A stretch of 29,339 bases of DNA from Stentor coeruleus (lineage: Eukaryota; Ciliophora; Heterotrichea; Heterotrichida; Stentoridae). The position numbers and the translations under genes are program-made. Positions 27,883 to 29,339 of this stretch are shown here, in pieces; the first letter of the stretch is position 1; every line of letters begins with the position of its first letter. The notes below the pieces were generated by a model. That model ran no database searches. It was not told where the DNA came from and saw only the letters and a program-made list of their open reading frames with translations. The DNA lies in contig MPUH01000920.1 of NCBI GenBank assembly GCA_001970955.1, positions 1 through 29,339 of the forward strand. The letters are read 5' to 3'.

Positions 27883-28871
27883 TTATATGTGAAATTCCTG
27901 GGATTAGCAATTTTGTAAGATTAAAGTGTGTGATTTTATGTGCATTTTGTTTGGTTTTTACTTCGGATAAGTATGATGTGGTTTTTGTGCTGGGATTGTA
28001 GTTTTAGTTTGAGGGAATTTTTTTTCAAGTAAGCATTTTTAGGTCATTTTTGTATCAAATTTTGTTATATTGTAGTTATAAATATTAGAATCGATAATAA
28101 ACATTTTAATATACATTTTAAATCCTTAAATTTGTATTTTATATCTAATATATTTAAGACACGCTCATAAAATTTAAAATACTTTTTCAATTCTTATTTT
28201 GCAATATTTAAACTATTCCATCAAAAAAAGAAACTTTAAAGAATTACTAGGAAAAGTCAACGAGCACATTATTAAAAACGATAAGTTGTACACCATCCCG
28301 AATCATCTGAAAGAAAGAGGTCATAGGACTTTTAAACCTAGACCAGACGAAACTACATCCCTACCAGCTTAATTACCTTCTACTTGAACTTTAACCAAAG
28401 GAAAAAACTTTTTATCCATTAACTGATAATAATAATTAAATCCAANGAACTTTAACCAAAGGAAAAAACTTTTTATCCATTAACTGATAATAATAATTAA
28501 ATCCAAAAAAAAATATCAAAATTAGCTTTCATATACAAATAATGTCGAATATCTAATTTTAATGCCAGTGCTTATATCAATTTCATGTATCAGATAAAAA
28601 TGAATCATCAAATCCTATTTGGAAAGCCTTAAAGAACCAATACTAGCCTAGGAAATTATTTATAGCTTGGATAAATCTTGAAAATATCTAATATTTCCTA
28701 AACAATCAAAGACAACTTAACATGGATTTTTACTGTATTATCTGGCTTAAGACATTAAAAGATAACCTATGATAGCATCAAGCGATCCCCAAAGTCGAAT
28801 CAAACTGATTATCAATGCTACCATATTTACCAATATGTTTTTTAGGTAGCCGTTTATGCCATATAATAATT
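27883..28871. other. Divergent intergenic region with contig join and open fragments
   Basis: A spacer of about 1 kb upstream of both neighbours. It is G-rich on the + strand near the kinase (27961-28020: 19 G, 3 C). A frame without ATG is open at 28178-28377 (+, about 66 codons) and ends with a Lys/Arg/Pro/Thr-rich sequence unlike AT-rich noise. A second, interrupted frame spans about 28570-28770 (+) with two internal stops. A single N at 28446 is flanked by a 60-bp exact duplication. No RNA gene recognised. Confidence 0.4.
28386..28506. repeat. 60-bp direct duplication around a single N (contig join)
   Basis: Bases 28386-28445 and 28447-28506 are identical and separated by one N. This is the same pattern as at the window start and most likely an uncollapsed overlap between contigs, not a genomic repeat. 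Confidence 0.85.
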
Positions 28872-29339
28872 ATGTCAGGGAAATTACTTGCACTAATTTT
28901 CTTAGTGGGACTTAGCTATGCTGTAAAGTCCCCAGTACAGGATAAACTTGAGAATAGTCTTGAGTCCTTCATCCAAGGTGGTTATGTTCAAGATCCACTT
29001 TTCACTCAAATTCAAGGCGGTCATTATATTCAAGATAAAGGCTTCATCCAACAAGATGATGATGATGGTGATGGAGAAATTGAACCAGAAACGCCTGAAA
29101 TAATAACTTCTGATGATGAAGAAGCTGATGATGAAGAAGCTGACGCAACTGAACCAACTGAAGAAGACCTTGAAGCAGGTGATGCTCTTTCTCCTGAAGA
29201 AGATGAAGATGATATCGGTGATGATGATGCTGATGATACTACTGATAATCCTGCTGCTGAAGATGTTGAAGAAGAAGTACCAGCTCAACCAGAAGAATCT
29301 GAAGTAGAAGAAGAACCTGTTACTGCACCTACTGAAGTT
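28872..29339 (+). CDS. Secreted acidic protein, partial (runs off window)
   Basis: An ATG at 28872 opens a frame with no stop to the end of the window (156 codons so far). The product begins with a signal peptide (MSGKLLALIFLVGLSYA) and then a short segment with a near-repeat (GGYVQDPLFTQIQ / GGHYIQDKGFIQQ, about residues 36-60). From about residue 60 it is almost entirely Asp, Glu, Ala, Pro and Thr. Such highly acidic secreted proteins often bind calcium or fill secretory granules, but the function here is inferred from composition only. The biased codons (GAT, GAA) make spurious frames on the other strand (28902-29288). Its 3' end and total length are unknown. Confidence 0.75.
   Translation, partial: MSGKLLALIFLVGLSYAVKSPVQDKLENSLESFIQGGYVQDPLFTQIQGGHYIQDKGFIQQDDDDGDGEIEPETPEIITSDDEEADDEEADATEPTEEDLEAGDALSPEEDEDDIGDDDADDTTDNPAAEDVEEEVPAQPEESEVEEEPVTAPTEV

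Noticed and set aside
28770..28800. tRNA B-box-like string (agtcgaatc)
   Set aside because: No matching A box, acceptor stem or anticodon arm could be drawn around it.
28902..29288. 128-codon minus-strand frame of Ile/Phe/Ser
   Set aside because: Antisense shadow of the GAT/GAA-rich acidic secreted gene, which has a clear ATG and signal peptide.
1..29339. Alternative ciliate genetic code (TAA/TAG = Gln)
   Set aside because: Every recognised gene is open under the standard code and ends in TAA or TAG at the place where family homology ends; in-frame stops are explained by 15-nt introns.
1..29339. CRISPR arrays, insertion sequences, bacterial operons or ribosome binding sites
   Set aside because: No direct-repeat/spacer series, transposase or terminal inverted repeats were seen, and the genes are eukaryotic with introns.

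Overview
The window looks like macronuclear DNA of a heterotrich ciliate, most probably Stentor coeruleus or a close relative. It is very AT-rich and gene-dense. Long frames stay open under the standard code and end in TAA or TAG. Five introns can be read directly, and each is exactly 15 nt, GT...AG, with an A at intron position 10. Gene content (roadblock dynein light chain, arrestin-fold protein, GPCR-PIP kinase, ciliate-style secreted Cys-rich proteins, coiled-coil proteins) fits a free-living ciliate. The species name is inference from intron size and code, not from a search.

Layout. 1-3300: single-N contig joins flanked by duplicated ends, then an OSCA/TMEM63-type channel (-) and a rhomboid protease (-). 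4050-5555: an unknown basic protein (+) and a multi-pass membrane protein (+). 6739-9327: a TSNAXIP1-like coiled-coil protein (+), a tiny protein with an MGCC lipidation signal (+) and an arrestin-domain protein (-). 9950-10897: a secreted protein of two tandem four-Cys modules (-). 11901-17007: a spliced coiled-coil protein, a dual-specificity pseudophosphatase lacking its Cys, and a helical-repeat/insulysin C-half fusion (all -). 17106-19010: a four-exon GPCR fused to a phosphatidylinositol phosphate kinase (-). 19331-21558: a PPxY membrane adaptor (-), a roadblock dynein light chain (+, one intron) and a secreted 30-Cys protein (-). 22388-25954: a GNAT-like protein (+), an unknown (-), a degenerate EF-hand-like protein (+) and a coiled-coil protein (-). 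26581-27882: a Ser/Thr kinase (-). 28872-end: a signal-peptide-bearing acidic protein that runs off the window.

Genes are monocistronic, on both strands, with short spacers and no operons. Several are signalling or membrane components (GPCR-PIPK, mechanosensitive-type channel, arrestin, kinase, pseudophosphatase, rhomboid), but nothing shows that they form one pathway. The strongest candidates for new biology are the GPCR-PIPK fusion, the non-catalytic insulysin half on a helical-repeat N-terminus, the Cys-to-Ser pseudophosphatase, the two-module secreted family, and an orientation-independent strand asymmetry of the intergenic DNA (C-rich and G-poor left of genes, G-rich and C-poor right of them on the + strand).
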